A stretch of 43,488 nucleotides of DNA from an uncultured Bacteroidales bacterium (GCA_903911085.1 CAIWCC010000153.1:1-43488), one strand, 5' to 3'. Numbered from the stretch's first letter, positions 26,320-33,615 are shown. Notes: generated by a model not told the origin, from the letters alone. Made by a program: numbers and translations.

Positions 26320-26670
26320 TTAATGTTTCTTGTCCCACTCTTCAGCTCTTTTGTAGAGTGTTTCAATTCGTTTTTGGTTTTCGGAATAATTAGGATCTAA
26401 TAATTCGTCAAGAAATTCCACGCATTGTTTTAGGCTCCTAAATTCCGTACCTGCCAATCGGTCGAATGCATAGGCATCAGCCAGTGTTTCATCGTCGGTT
26501 TGTAGGTTTATATGGCCTAACTCATGCAGTATTGTAAACTTTTGTTGAAAAGGTGTTAGTTTATCGTACAAATTAGGGTTAATCACTATCAATCCTGTAT
26601 ATCGGTTTGTGCCCGCTGGGCAATCTTGCAACTGAGGGTGATAAGGGTCGTACTCGTAAGTTATTTGCAT
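26320..26670 (-). CDS. Small zincin metallopeptidase
   Basis: A 116-residue compact zincin with HELGH at residues 49-53 and a downstream acidic segment (DDETLADAYAFD, Glu61 as likely third zinc ligand), the pattern of IrrE-like and related small peptidases. The ATG at 26670 is preferred over an upstream TTG. It may mature virion proteins or act on host factors. It is the second HExxH-type protein of the late region after 16206-17090. Confidence 0.75.
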   Translation of the reverse strand: MQITYEYDPYHPQLQDCPAGTNRYTGLIVINPNLYDKLTPFQQKFTILHELGHINLQTDDETLADAYAFDRLAGTEFRSLKQCVEFLDELLDPNYSENQKRIETLYKRAEEWDKKH

Positions 26671-26684
26671 GATGAACAATAAAA

Positions 26685-26894
26685 TTAATTTGTAAAAATA
26701 GCATAGATTTTACCATACTTTTTTACTCGATATTTATAAACGTTTCTCCACGATTTGCCAGCGGTTTTGCGTTGATCAGCATTGAAATCAATTAAATTTT
26801 GTTTGTGTTTTTCAATTTCAGACTTCGTGCCCGTTTTCGACAAATTATATTTTTTGTTGTCAACAGTAATAAATTTAGGGATATTCGTTTTCAT
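26685..26894 (-). CDS. Small basic protein, unknown
   Basis: A 69-residue basic protein (KNYNLS-like start, KSWRNVYKYRVKKYGKIYAI end). I use the ATG at 26894; the frame extends to 26933 but that part runs into the terminator. No family recognised. It is the first gene after the 26919-26953 hairpin. Confidence 0.5.
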   Translation of the reverse strand: MKTNIPKFITVDNKKYNLSKTGTKSEIEKHKQNLIDFNADQRKTAGKSWRNVYKYRVKKYGKIYAIFTN

Positions 26895-26918
26895 AAAATA
26901 TTTTTGGTAAATAAAAAA

Positions 26919-26953
26919 AAATAGCCCGCCCACATTCTATGGGTGGGCTATTT
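26919..26953 (-). terminator. Internal terminator after the capsid group
   Basis: A 14-bp stem (AAATAGCCCGCCCA against TGGGTGGGCTATTT, one G-T pair) with a 7-nt loop, followed on the minus strand by a long T tract. It would reduce read-through from the capsid gene group into the downstream membrane genes. Confidence 0.8.
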
Positions 26954-26979
26954 CATGTGAAATATAAAAAAAAAACAGC

Positions 26980-27492
26980 TTATTTCTTTTTGGTAGCCAG
27001 AAGCAATATTGCAATTACTGAAATTACAACCACAGCTACTATTATCCACATAAATGTAGATGATTTTTTAGCATCCGCTTCTTTTTGCAACCTTTCCGCT
27101 TTTTGTGCGGGTGTTTCAGGTATTTCGGCAGGATTAGTCAACACATTAAGTGATTCGCGAGCTATAATAAGTAAGTCGTTCCAGTTAAACCCATTTGTCA
27201 GCGATACACCTACAAACGATTCACTTTTGGCAATTTCTAACCAATCTTGCAACGATAATTCGCCAGCAGCTCTTTGCTGTTCGTGATAAGATTTATCAGC
27301 TTCTAAACTAGCTTTGAGTAGCGTAAAAAATTCGCTTTGAAACTCGGTATCATCAAGCGCAATGGCTATAGTTTCTACACTATCATCGGCATAACCGTAA
27401 TGAGTCATCAATGCTGAAAGATCGCCCAAATCTACTTGCTGTTTCACCCATTCTACGAAATCGAGAATGGTAATTTGTTTTGTTTCAGCCAT
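26980..27492 (-). CDS. Membrane protein with C-terminal anchor, next to capsid gene
   Basis: A 170-residue, mostly helical acidic protein with a C-terminal membrane helix (about 147-166, STFMWIIVAVVVISVIAILL) and a KKK end. It lies 14 bp after the candidate capsid gene. In membrane-containing phages such proteins link capsid and membrane; that function is inferred from position and topology only. Confidence 0.6.
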   Translation of the reverse strand: MAETKQITILDFVEWVKQQVDLGDLSALMTHYGYADDSVETIAIALDDTEFQSEFFTLLKASLEADKSYHEQQRAAGELSLQDWLEIAKSESFVGVSLTNGFNWNDLLIIARESLNVLTNPAEIPETPAQKAERLQKEADAKKSSTFMWIIVAVVVISVIAILLLATKKK

Positions 27493-27506
27493 TTTTGCCT
27501 CCTTTC

Positions 27507-28166
27507 TTAGTTAATACTTGCTAACTCTTCGAGAGTAGCAGCATCGTTGCGACAAGCACCAAGATAAAAGTTAATGGTCAAAGTTCTACCAGCAAGTAAG
27601 TTAGTATACAATACAGATTGATCGTCCAATTGGAAATTTGCCAAGTCCACAATAACCAATTTTACGTTGGTGTCAGTTGCTTTCTTGTTGTGCGATGGCG
27701 TTACAGGGAAATCACCTAATTTGGTGGTCGGGCTGATTTTAGCCAATACAATTGGTTCATCAAGTTGGTCGGCTTCGTTGGCACTAACCTGCATACGTAC
27801 AATACGTTGTGGGTTATTGTTTACGAATTTTTGGAAAAACTCTAAACTTGTAGTGTTTTTGGTTTTACAATTTACTTTGCTTGCAATTACAGCACCATCT
27901 TTGGCAATAGCATCTACAGAAACACCAGCAATGGCTTGAATTTCGGTTACGCTCGATAACAATCCGGGGTGGATAGCTATTACGTGATCTTCGGTATCTA
28001 AGTTAGTCAAAATTACTTGCATTACTGCCTGTGTGTTTTGTTCGCTTGCACCGCCTCCGGTAAGCTTTAATAGTCCGCTACCTCTTAGGTTACGGCGGTT
28101 GCTCATTTCAGTTCGTAAATCGCGTTGTGGCAACATTCCAGTTGCACGGTTTGATAAATTACTCAT
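27507..28166 (-). CDS. Candidate major capsid protein
   Basis: A 219-residue protein with no signal or membrane helix, rich in predicted beta strands: VMQVILTNLDTEDHVIAIHP (49-68), ASKVNCKTKNTTSLEFF (91-107), RIVRMQVSANEAD (116-128) and LLAGRTLTINFYLGA (190-204). The start is basic (RATGMLPQRDLRTEMSNRRN). An abundant-type jelly-roll capsid protein is the best reading, given the ATPase upstream and membrane genes around it. It is short for a double jelly roll (PM2 P2 is about 270 residues), so it may be a single jelly roll or another fold. No sequence family was recognised. Confidence 0.5.
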   Translation of the reverse strand: MSNLSNRATGMLPQRDLRTEMSNRRNLRGSGLLKLTGGGASEQNTQAVMQVILTNLDTEDHVIAIHPGLLSSVTEIQAIAGVSVDAIAKDGAVIASKVNCKTKNTTSLEFFQKFVNNNPQRIVRMQVSANEADQLDEPIVLAKISPTTKLGDFPVTPSHNKKATDTNVKLVIVDLANFQLDDQSVLYTNLLAGRTLTINFYLGACRNDAATLEELASIN

Positions 28167-28212
28167 TTTTCTTTTGATTTGTTTTTTAAGATTTGTTTTT
28201 CAGTGGGATTGG

Positions 28213-28362
28213 TTATGCTTTCGCAGTTCCGTAATTCCACAATTTTAAATAAGATTTGTCTTTGTCTGTTGCAGCTACAACTTCTGGTTTTGTCATGGAC
28301 AATGCCAAAATAAGTACAGCGATTCCGATGAGTAGATAAACTACGGTTGAAACTTTGTTCAT
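28213..28362 (-). CDS. 49-residue membrane protein before the capsid gene
   Basis: ATG at 28362. One N-terminal membrane helix (STVVYLLIGIAVLILALS) and a short charged tail (DKDKSYLKLWNYG). An overlapping longer frame on the same strand (28163-28420) is basic, has no sensible features and runs into the capsid start, so this shorter frame is preferred. It probably belongs to the virion membrane set. Confidence 0.6.
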   Translation of the reverse strand: MNKVSTVVYLLIGIAVLILALSMTKPEVVAATDKDKSYLKLWNYGTAKA

Positions 28363-28413
28363 TTTGTTTTTGGTTTTTGTTGGTTGTTTGTATAATTGTA
28401 ATTAAAAAAAATT

Positions 28414-28599
28414 CTACCAACAGGTTTTTATAGTGGAGTTTTTGCCTGTGCCACGCGATAAAGCATAATGCATTATATGGGTTACTCTGTCGAGTAGTTC
28501 GGGTGCAAAATTATATTGTGCGATTTGTGTGTTTTCCGCTTTGGCTACTTTTGGCGCACAAAAGATAGTTTTGGATAGAATAAGATAGTTTATTGACAA
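28414..28599 (-). CDS. Possible small protein, uncertain
   Basis: A 61-codon frame that can only start at TTG (28599) or at late ATGs. The end (APELLDRVTHIMHYALSRGT) looks helical, but nothing is recognisable. It immediately follows the 28598-28636 terminator, so it may simply be the untranslated leader of the capsid transcript. Minus-strand TAATTTTG at 28506-28513 could be a -7 box for that transcript. Confidence 0.25.
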   Translation of the reverse strand: MSINYLILSKTIFCAPKVAKAENTQIAQYNFAPELLDRVTHIMHYALSRGTGKNSTIKTCW

Positions 28600-28636
28600 A
28601 AAAAAAACGCTCCTACTTTCACAAGCATAAGCGTTT
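28598..28636 (-). terminator. Terminator upstream of the capsid transcript
   Basis: AAACGCT (28605-28611) pairs with AGCGTTT (28630-28636). On the minus strand the hairpin runs into a T tract (28598-28607). It separates the ATPase group from the capsid group. Confidence 0.65.
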
Positions 28637-28728
28637 CGGGGTTGAGTACAGTAAGTTTTGATTGATTTTTGTATAAATATAATTAATAAAATATTGAAAT
28701 ACGAAAAAATATGATTTACTTTGTATCA

Positions 28729-28826
28729 AGTTTTTAGAGTAAGTGTTTCTAAAGTAAAAATTACCACGTCAGATGTTAGGTAAATGGCTTAAATATAAAA
28801 GCTCTCATTTTTTTGAGGGCTTTTTT
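28729..28826 (+). ncRNA. Predicted rightward RNA of about 98 nt
   Basis: Upstream lie TTG (28694-28696), a 19-bp spacer and TTACTTTG (28716-28723), one base off the -7 consensus. Downstream, AAAAGCTCTCA (28797-28807) pairs with TGAGGGCTTTT (28814-28824) with a 6-nt loop and a T tract. The RNA would contain no coding sequence. It lies between the ATPase and capsid groups and is antisense to the end of the 28805-29245 gene. The hairpin could also serve as a weak terminator for that gene. Confidence 0.35.
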
Positions 28827-29245
28827 GTTAGTGGTCTAAGGTCAAAAGATGTAAGTACGAAATTCTTTTTTATTTTTTGTCCATCTTGATGATATGCTTT
28901 TGAAATTACAATCCTAAACATTTTACCTTCTAGCGAAATTCTGTCATTTTCTTTTACTTCCTTCAATTCTCCAAACTGCACTATAATAGGTATAAAATCT
29001 TCAACTTTAAACCCTAATTGTAGTATTTCTTTTCCGTGCTTTTCTATAATGTGTTTTAATCCAAATCCTTTGTTTTTGCTGTCATTTTCTCCCCAAACAA
29101 CATCTATATCCCCTATACCATGCCGATGCATTGCAGAAATACATTCACCCTCTTTTACTTTTATCAGATGTTTAATTGCTTCTTTTCCTTTATGTTTGAA
29201 TTGAAAGTATTTAGTTCCAAAATTTAGTACGGTTTCGTTTTTCAT
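28805..29245 (-). CDS. PBECR-like nuclease-fold protein
   Basis: A 146-residue protein from the ATG at 29245; an upstream extension in frame overlaps the previous gene. The sequence GDIDVVWGENDSKNKGFGLK, then HIIEKHG, resembles phage barnase-EndoU-colicin E5/D-RelE-like nuclease domains (PBECR), which begin GDI..VWG and have GLxHI. The following part (RISLEGKMFRIVISKAYH, NFVLTSFDL) fits the beta sheet of that fold. Such domains occur in phage proteins injected with DNA. Activity here is not shown. It lies next to the HTH protein and packaging ATPase. Confidence 0.55.
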   Translation of the reverse strand: MKNETVLNFGTKYFQFKHKGKEAIKHLIKVKEGECISAMHRHGIGDIDVVWGENDSKNKGFGLKHIIEKHGKEILQLGFKVEDFIPIIVQFGELKEVKENDRISLEGKMFRIVISKAYHQDGQKIKKNFVLTSFDLRPLTKKPSKK

Positions 29246-29433
29246 TTTTCGGTATATTCGAGTATGTTTTGTTTGAGAAATTGTGTTTGGCAAGGGGTAA
29301 AAATTTTTTGATACTTATTATAACCAAGTGCCGTGAGCTCTTTTATATAGTCTACATTGCACCATCTTTGAACCTTTTTTGTTGATACTTTACATAGGTC
29401 TGCAAACTCCGCTTTGGTCATTGTTATAGCCAT
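29242..29433 (-). CDS. Small HTH protein (MerR/excisionase-like)
   Basis: A 63-residue protein whose first 30 residues read as a winged-helix HTH: MTKAEFADLCKVSTKKVQRW. It overlaps the PBECR-like gene by ATGA. Possible transcription or packaging factor; the target is unknown. Confidence 0.55.
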   Translation of the reverse strand: MAITMTKAEFADLCKVSTKKVQRWCNVDYIKELTALGYNKYQKIFTPCQTQFLKQNILEYTEK

Positions 29434-29437
29434 ATTT

Positions 29438-30013
29438 TTATGAGATTTTAATTACTTCGTAGTAATGAGGGTTTTTAGCTGCCATTGCGTTTACTCTTTT
29501 TTGCGCTTCAAGCATTTTTTCAAAATCTTTTAAACAGTCTTTTCGCTTAAATATATTGTCGGTGGTACGAAACAGAATTATATCTGTGGCAAACGTAAAA
29601 AATACTGGTGGCACTTCGGTAAATCCATGTCCAACGGCAAACACATCTACCATTCGCTGTCGACGGCGGATGAGTAGCTGTCGGATGCGTAAATCGGTAG
29701 CTGAAAGAAGATAGGCACGGCAATCGTCAAATATTAATTTGCCTTTTTTGAACATGTGTATTTTGTCGAGCGTACCACATTTTTTTTGTGGATCGAAAAT
29801 GTGCCGTCGTACTCCACTGAAAACAAAATCATCTTTTTCTAATAATTCAACCTCTGCATATTTTCTCCATTCACTATCGTCGGGCGTTATTACTAGGCTT
29901 TTTTCGTTACCATGTGTAATAATGTCGTGCAATAGTGTACTTTTACCTGTGCCATTGGCTCCAAGTATTATGGTCATTTTGGCGGCACGTTCAGTTATTT
30001 TAGGTTCGTCCAT
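29438..30013 (-). CDS. Packaging-type P-loop ATPase (FtsK/HerA, A32-like)
   Basis: A 191-residue minimal ATPase. Walker A is GANGTGKST (18-26), Walker B KLIFDDC (92-98), then an arginine-rich helix (RQLLIRRRQR, 111-120) and a VGHGF sensor (127-131), ending in a beta strand pair (FATDIILFRTTDN). This order and size fit the genome-packaging ATPases of PRD1-, PM2- and FLiP-like viruses, not a terminase. It would pump DNA through a vertex or membrane. A Zot-like role in a filamentous phage is less likely, because no filamentous-phage coat genes are present. It overlaps the next upstream gene by 14 bp. Confidence 0.7.
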   Translation of the reverse strand: MDEPKITERAAKMTIILGANGTGKSTLLHDIITHGNEKSLVITPDDSEWRKYAEVELLEKDDFVFSGVRRHIFDPQKKCGTLDKIHMFKKGKLIFDDCRAYLLSATDLRIRQLLIRRRQRMVDVFAVGHGFTEVPPVFFTFATDIILFRTTDNIFKRKDCLKDFEKMLEAQKRVNAMAAKNPHYYEVIKIS

Positions 30014-30302
30014 TTGCTATTAATCCTGTGGGGTAATATTCGCCATGATAATAATACAATTGATGCCCTTGTCGTCTGGCTTTCATCATTGCTTTATGTT
30101 CGTTGTTAGCATAGTTTTTACCTATGTACTCTAGCTTATTTGTTTTAGCTTTGCGATTTAGCTTTCTTTGTCTAGTTATTGCATCAGCGTAAGGAGTTTC
30201 GGGCTGTTTGGGCATTTTGTTTTTTCTTCGGATGTATAAGTCCAAACCAAACGCAACGGCACAAAATAATGCACTTAAAATAATTATATATATTGATTCC
30301 AT
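30000..30302 (-). CDS. Membrane protein with basic tail
   Basis: A 100-residue protein: N-terminal membrane helix (about 4-23, IYIIILSALFCAVAFGLDLY) followed by a strongly basic cytoplasmic or internal tail (RRKNKMPKQ, RQRKLNRKAKTNK) and a Tyr-rich end. The tail could contact DNA inside a membrane-lined capsid. It overlaps the ATPase start by 14 bp. Confidence 0.6.
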   Translation of the reverse strand: MESIYIIILSALFCAVAFGLDLYIRRKNKMPKQPETPYADAITRQRKLNRKAKTNKLEYIGKNYANNEHKAMMKARRQGHQLYYYHGEYYPTGLIANGRT

Positions 30303-30323
30303 AATGATAATGGTTTAGTTTAG

Positions 30324-30893
30324 TTATTCGGTTTCGGGCTCAATGTCTTCTGCGCTTTTTTTGAATTCTGCATTTTTGAGCTTAAATTTTTCTAGCTTTG
30401 CTTCTAGCTCTTTTATTTGCAGGTCTTTAGCTTCTGACTCTTTGCGTTGCTTACGGAATTGGAACGCTTCAGCTCCTTTGCCTCCATAAATGGCTAATAT
30501 GATAAGAAATAAAGCGAAACCAGGGGGAATGTCGCCACCTTTGAGTTTTACATATTCGGCAATAGCATCTTGCAGCTCTTCACGTTGGTCGGGATCGGCT
30601 TTGTAGTTTTCGGCTTTGTCGCCTGCATACAGTCCAAGTGCAGTGCTTAAGGTTGTATCGAGCGTAATGGTGACTATAGATGCTGTAGCATGGGCTACTG
30701 AATTGTTTGCTTTCAGTTTTTCCAGTGGTTCATCGTCTATCGGTTGCAAGTTTTCTAATTCTTCAAATCCGTCATTCTCGTCAATTTCTTGTGCTTGCTT
30801 AGGGGTGTTTAACTCGCCTAAATAGTCATTGATTCCTGTGGATGCAAACTTGTAATCTTTTTTATCGTTGGGGTTTTCGTCTAGTAAATCCAT
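30324..30893 (-). CDS. Two-helix membrane protein with coiled coil
   Basis: A 189-residue protein: an acidic N-terminus (1-62), two hydrophobic segments (about 66-92 and 124-139, PPGFALFLIILAIYGG), then a C-terminal coiled coil (about 140-180, KDLQIKELEAKLEKFKL). Located between the ATPase and helical proteins; probably structural. No family recognised. Confidence 0.6.
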   Translation of the reverse strand: MDLLDENPNDKKDYKFASTGINDYLGELNTPKQAQEIDENDGFEELENLQPIDDEPLEKLKANNSVAHATASIVTITLDTTLSTALGLYAGDKAENYKADPDQREELQDAIAEYVKLKGGDIPPGFALFLIILAIYGGKGAEAFQFRKQRKESEAKDLQIKELEAKLEKFKLKNAEFKKSAEDIEPETE

Positions 30894-30899
30894 AATTTT

Positions 30900-31196
30900 T
30901 TACATGTTTTTTATTAGCATTTGTATAAATTCTACTATTGAAACTTTTGATAACCTGCGTTTTACCGTATTTTCGGCATCGAGGGTGCAGGTAATTATTT
31001 GCGCCGTGTCGGTTTTATCTATTATCAACAGTATTGCTGCACGGTTTTCCCATTCCATAAGCTCAATTTTGGATAGGTAATCTTTAAGTGACAAGCTTAT
31101 TTTAGTTGTATTACTAGTCACCATTGGCAACATTCCTTTTATCATATTTTTCACAAGAGGACTGATTTTTTCTTCTTTTACTTCGTCTTTAGCCAT
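30900..31196 (-). CDS. Unknown protein of 98 residues
   Basis: A soluble alpha/beta protein with VSIVEFIQMLIKN at its end and AAILLIIDKTDTAQIITCT in the middle. It overlaps the 31178-31828 gene by 19 bp, so expression is linked. No family recognised. Confidence 0.6.
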   Translation of the reverse strand: MAKDEVKEEKISPLVKNMIKGMLPMVTSNTTKISLSLKDYLSKIELMEWENRAAILLIIDKTDTAQIITCTLDAENTVKRRLSKVSIVEFIQMLIKNM

Positions 31197-31828
31197 GCTT
31201 TTAGTTGTTTTTGGGTGAATCCAGTTATAGTATTAAAGTCATCATCGCCTTTGATAACAAAGGGGTAAAACCACTCCGAAAATTGCTCAATGGTGTAGCG
31301 TGCAAACATATCGAGCAATACATCTTTTATGGTAATGTCGGTTCCCATTTTTACGGACAAACGTTTTACGGTTTCTTGCAATAGTGCCAAATGTGGCTGT
31401 GGAATACTGAACAGAATTTCATCTTCGTTTAATGGACGTTGCGAAATTAGTGCATTCATAGCCCGCTGCTGTGTGGCTCTTATTTCGGTTACTATTTCAT
31501 CGCCTGTTGCATCGGGTTGCAGGCTGAGCATTGAGCGTACATTGTTGATAAATGTAAGTTCGTGTTTGCTTTGCTCAAAATAATTGTTGAGTTCTTGACT
31601 TAGATCATCATTGGCTTTTTGCTGATCGGCTAGTTGCGTTTGTAAGTCTTCTATAACAAGTTTTTGCAATGGATCGGTAATAGTTTTAGGGTTGGCAAAC
31701 TGATTTACCATCTCTTCAAAAAACGCTCCTTTGGTGAGTCCTTGTCTGCTTTCGGTATTTATCTGATATAGTTTATCAAATAGTTCAACGGCTTCCGAAT
31801 CCGTTTTGAATGTTACTGCTTTTAGCAT
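31178..31828 (-). CDS. Coiled-coil protein, unknown
   Basis: A 216-residue, largely helical protein with a coiled coil (about 58-95, LVIEDLQTQLADQQKANDDL) and a C-terminal helical domain (ITIKDVLLDMFARYTIEQF). No enzymatic motif. As second gene of the late transcript it could be a scaffold or assembly factor; this is speculative. Confidence 0.6.
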   Translation of the reverse strand: MLKAVTFKTDSEAVELFDKLYQINTESRQGLTKGAFFEEMVNQFANPKTITDPLQKLVIEDLQTQLADQQKANDDLSQELNNYFEQSKHELTFINNVRSMLSLQPDATGDEIVTEIRATQQRAMNALISQRPLNEDEILFSIPQPHLALLQETVKRLSVKMGTDITIKDVLLDMFARYTIEQFSEWFYPFVIKGDDDFNTITGFTQKQLKAWLKTK

Positions 31829-31829
31829 T

Positions 31830-32000
31830 TTATTGGTTTTTTGGGGTTTGTAACTTTGCTTTGCGCTGGGCTCTAATTTTTTCGAGCTCCGCCTTTGCTT
31901 GTTCTTTGGTATTAAAAATTTGTCCGGTGGGCACTTTGTCTACTGCTATGGCAAATCTGCCGTCGCCAGTTGGTACTACTGATAATTGATTTTTGAACAT
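31830..32000 (-). CDS. 56-residue protein, first gene of the late transcript
   Basis: ATG at 32000 gives 56 residues: an Arc-like short strand region (QLSVVPTGDGRFAIAVD), a turn and a basic helix (KEQAKAELEKIRAQRKAKLQ). It ends 1 bp before the next start. The pattern of a short sheet and basic helix suggests DNA or RNA binding. It follows the repeat-rich leader and is the first product of the late region. Confidence 0.6.
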   Translation of the reverse strand: MFKNQLSVVPTGDGRFAIAVDKVPTGQIFNTKEQAKAELEKIRAQRKAKLQTPKNQ

Positions 32001-32010
32001 AAGTTTTAAA

Positions 32011-32110
32011 TGTTTGAAGTTTGAAATGTTTGAAGTTTGAAAGGTCGGGGATTATGACAAGTGGCTGCACTGTCGGACGTGCCTAAAATCCTCCCCTCCT
32101 GTTTTTTTCC
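32011..32110 (-). promoter_or_regulatory. Repeat-rich, structured 5' leader of the late transcript
   Basis: Two perfect 16-nt units TGTTTGAAGTTTGAAA (32011-32026, 32027-32042) lie 10 bp before the first start codon. Upstream is a GC-rich stretch (about 32043-32105) with several short complementary segments (GGATT/AATCC, GGCAC/GTGCC-like). No coding frame is seen in the 32001-32330 gap. Confidence 0.5.
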
Positions 32111-32130
32111 TAGCGTTTCATAATGATGAT

Positions 32131-32190
32131 TTTTAGTTGATTTACTTGTTTTTAGTTGATTTACTTGTTTTTAAAGAGATTGCAAATTTA
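32131..32190 (-). promoter_or_regulatory. Candidate late promoter with tandem operator-like repeats
   Basis: Minus-strand TAAATTTG (32183-32190) matches the TAnnTTTG -7 box; the -33 element is poor, as in regulated promoters. Just downstream of the predicted start are two 18-nt copies of TTTTAGTTGATTTACTTG (32131-32148 and 32150-32167), 19 bp apart, which could bind a repressor or activator. Confidence 0.45.
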
Positions 32191-32271
32191 GATAAAGCAA
32201 AAATAAGCGATGTTCTAAAATGTATGTTTTTGTTATATAATGATTGATAATGTGATATAATGTCATAAAAA

Positions 32272-32300
32272 AACCACTGTACGGATTTTGTACAGTGGTT
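32272..32300 (-). terminator. Terminator of the antirepressor gene
   Basis: An 11-bp perfect stem (AACCACTGTAC) with a 7-nt loop, followed on the minus strand by a seven-T tract, 30 bp after the stop of 32331-33074. It insulates early from late genes. Confidence 0.85.
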
Positions 32301-32330
32301 ATTGGTTTATGTTAGTTTTTACAATCTATA

Positions 32331-33074
32331 TCAAGCGGCTGATTCTTCCTGTTTCAGTAAAGTATGTAGCCATGCACGCCCCAGTTCGGTAACAACTGTA
32401 GTTAGAGAGCTGCACACTTGACCATTTTTTATATACTTGGCTGTGCGGGTAGCAAAATAATGTTTCCCTGATACTTTGGCGGTTGGTTGCCATTGGCGGC
32501 TTTGATAAAATAGAATACCTTTTTTGGCAAGCCATGTGGTGAATACATAAACCGAACGCATATTCAGATCGTGAGCCACTTGTGTAAGTGTGAATGTGGT
32601 GGTAGATTGCAGCACTTCATCGGTGTAAGTAGCTTTTGGCACAAGTATTTGTATTTGTTCCGTTTGTTTTTCCACTGTACTTTCGAGTATTTGTACTTTT
32701 TGAGTAGCCAACTGGAGCCTGTTTTGTAGAATTTCTTGTGAGCGAGCCAAAATATAATCGTCGCTTTTAAGCATTGATTCCATTTTGTTGAAACCACTCA
32801 GAAAATCTTCTTTGAATTTAGAGGCCTGAACTCCGGTATATCCCATAACTAAAAATGAAAAACCATCTTTTGAAATTAGATACATTGGTAATTCTTTGTT
32901 TTGTTGACTAAAGTAAGAGGAGAGCCCAAAATTGGACTGTCTAAAATCATTAGAACAAGATAGATTTTCAATATCTCTTAGAACATGCCTGTGTTCTTTT
33001 CCAAACTTTTCAGCAACTAACAAACTATTTGTCATTACTTGGTCGTTTGCACCACGGAATACAAGTTCATTCAT
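32331..33074 (-). CDS. Rha-type phage regulatory protein with KilAC domain
   Basis: A 247-residue protein. The N-terminal 100 residues match the Rha family (MTNSLLVAEKFGKEHRHVLR, LISKDGFSFLVMGYTG), a coiled coil follows at about 112-145, and the C-terminal part (FTLTQVAHDLNMRSVYVFTT, then LGRAWLHTLL) matches the KilAC/ANT antirepressor domain. Such proteins control the switch between lysogeny and lytic growth. It is placed between the late promoter and the Fic gene and has its own terminator, so it may drive late gene expression. Confidence 0.85.
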   Translation of the reverse strand: MNELVFRGANDQVMTNSLLVAEKFGKEHRHVLRDIENLSCSNDFRQSNFGLSSYFSQQNKELPMYLISKDGFSFLVMGYTGVQASKFKEDFLSGFNKMESMLKSDDYILARSQEILQNRLQLATQKVQILESTVEKQTEQIQILVPKATYTDEVLQSTTTFTLTQVAHDLNMRSVYVFTTWLAKKGILFYQSRQWQPTAKVSGKHYFATRTAKYIKNGQVCSSLTTVVTELGRAWLHTLLKQEESAA

Positions 33075-33078
33075 ACGG

Positions 33079-33612
33079 TTAGTTTTTAGAAATTACAGCA
33101 TATTGTTGAACCTTAAAACTGTAGATACTTTTGATATAGGCAATGTAAATGGCATAAATGCACGAAAGCGCACATACCGTATCTTCGTAAGCCCGCTTGG
33201 TGGTAATATCGCAAATAGAGCCTGCGGCGTGGGCGGAGAAATCAATAAAACCGATAGCATCAACCGCCTGAACGATAGATAACAGGCTGTTGTGAAGTTC
33301 GCTCACAAATTCCGGATGATCGGCATCGGAACAGAAATTATCATACACTGGCTGTAGTCGTTCCAAATCGACAAGAATACGAACAGTTTTTGTAAAATCA
33401 ATAAGAATAGACACATCATCGCCTTTTTCGTTACCGAGCTGGATAGCTTCGAGCATTTCCATAAGTGCCACGGAGCACATACGGGGAAGTTCAAAAAAAT
33501 TTCCGATAGAAAAATAAAGTTGACTTGGGTTTAATCCGAAAAGAATTTCGACATTTTCGCAGTCGTGAGAAGAAATAACGCTTGCAGCGTTGGATTGATT
33601 TTTTGTTTTCAT
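33079..33612 (-). CDS. Unknown alpha-helical protein next to Rha
   Basis: A 177-residue protein from the ATG at 33612, which follows the structured leader; a frame continuing to 33699 covers the hairpin and is doubtful. Long hydrophobic-amphipathic helices (SIGNFFELPRMCSVALMEML, VDAIGFIDFSAHAAGSI) resemble DUF3077-like or STAS-like small helper proteins, but I cannot assign it. It ends 4 bp before the Rha start, so the two are co-expressed. Confidence 0.6.
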   Translation of the reverse strand: MKTKNQSNAASVISSHDCENVEILFGLNPSQLYFSIGNFFELPRMCSVALMEMLEAIQLGNEKGDDVSILIDFTKTVRILVDLERLQPVYDNFCSDADHPEFVSELHNSLLSIVQAVDAIGFIDFSAHAAGSICDITTKRAYEDTVCALSCIYAIYIAYIKSIYSFKVQQYAVISKN

Positions 33613-33615
33613 TTT

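Noticed and set aside
28163-28420. Leftward 85-codon frame before the capsid gene
   Set aside because: Overlaps the 49-residue membrane protein frame, which has a clean helix and start; the longer frame has an odd, basic, Cys-containing composition.
29438-30013. Zot protein of a filamentous phage
   Set aside because: No filamentous-phage coat set or Rep gene is seen; the genome is too large, and lysis genes are present, which filamentous phages lack.
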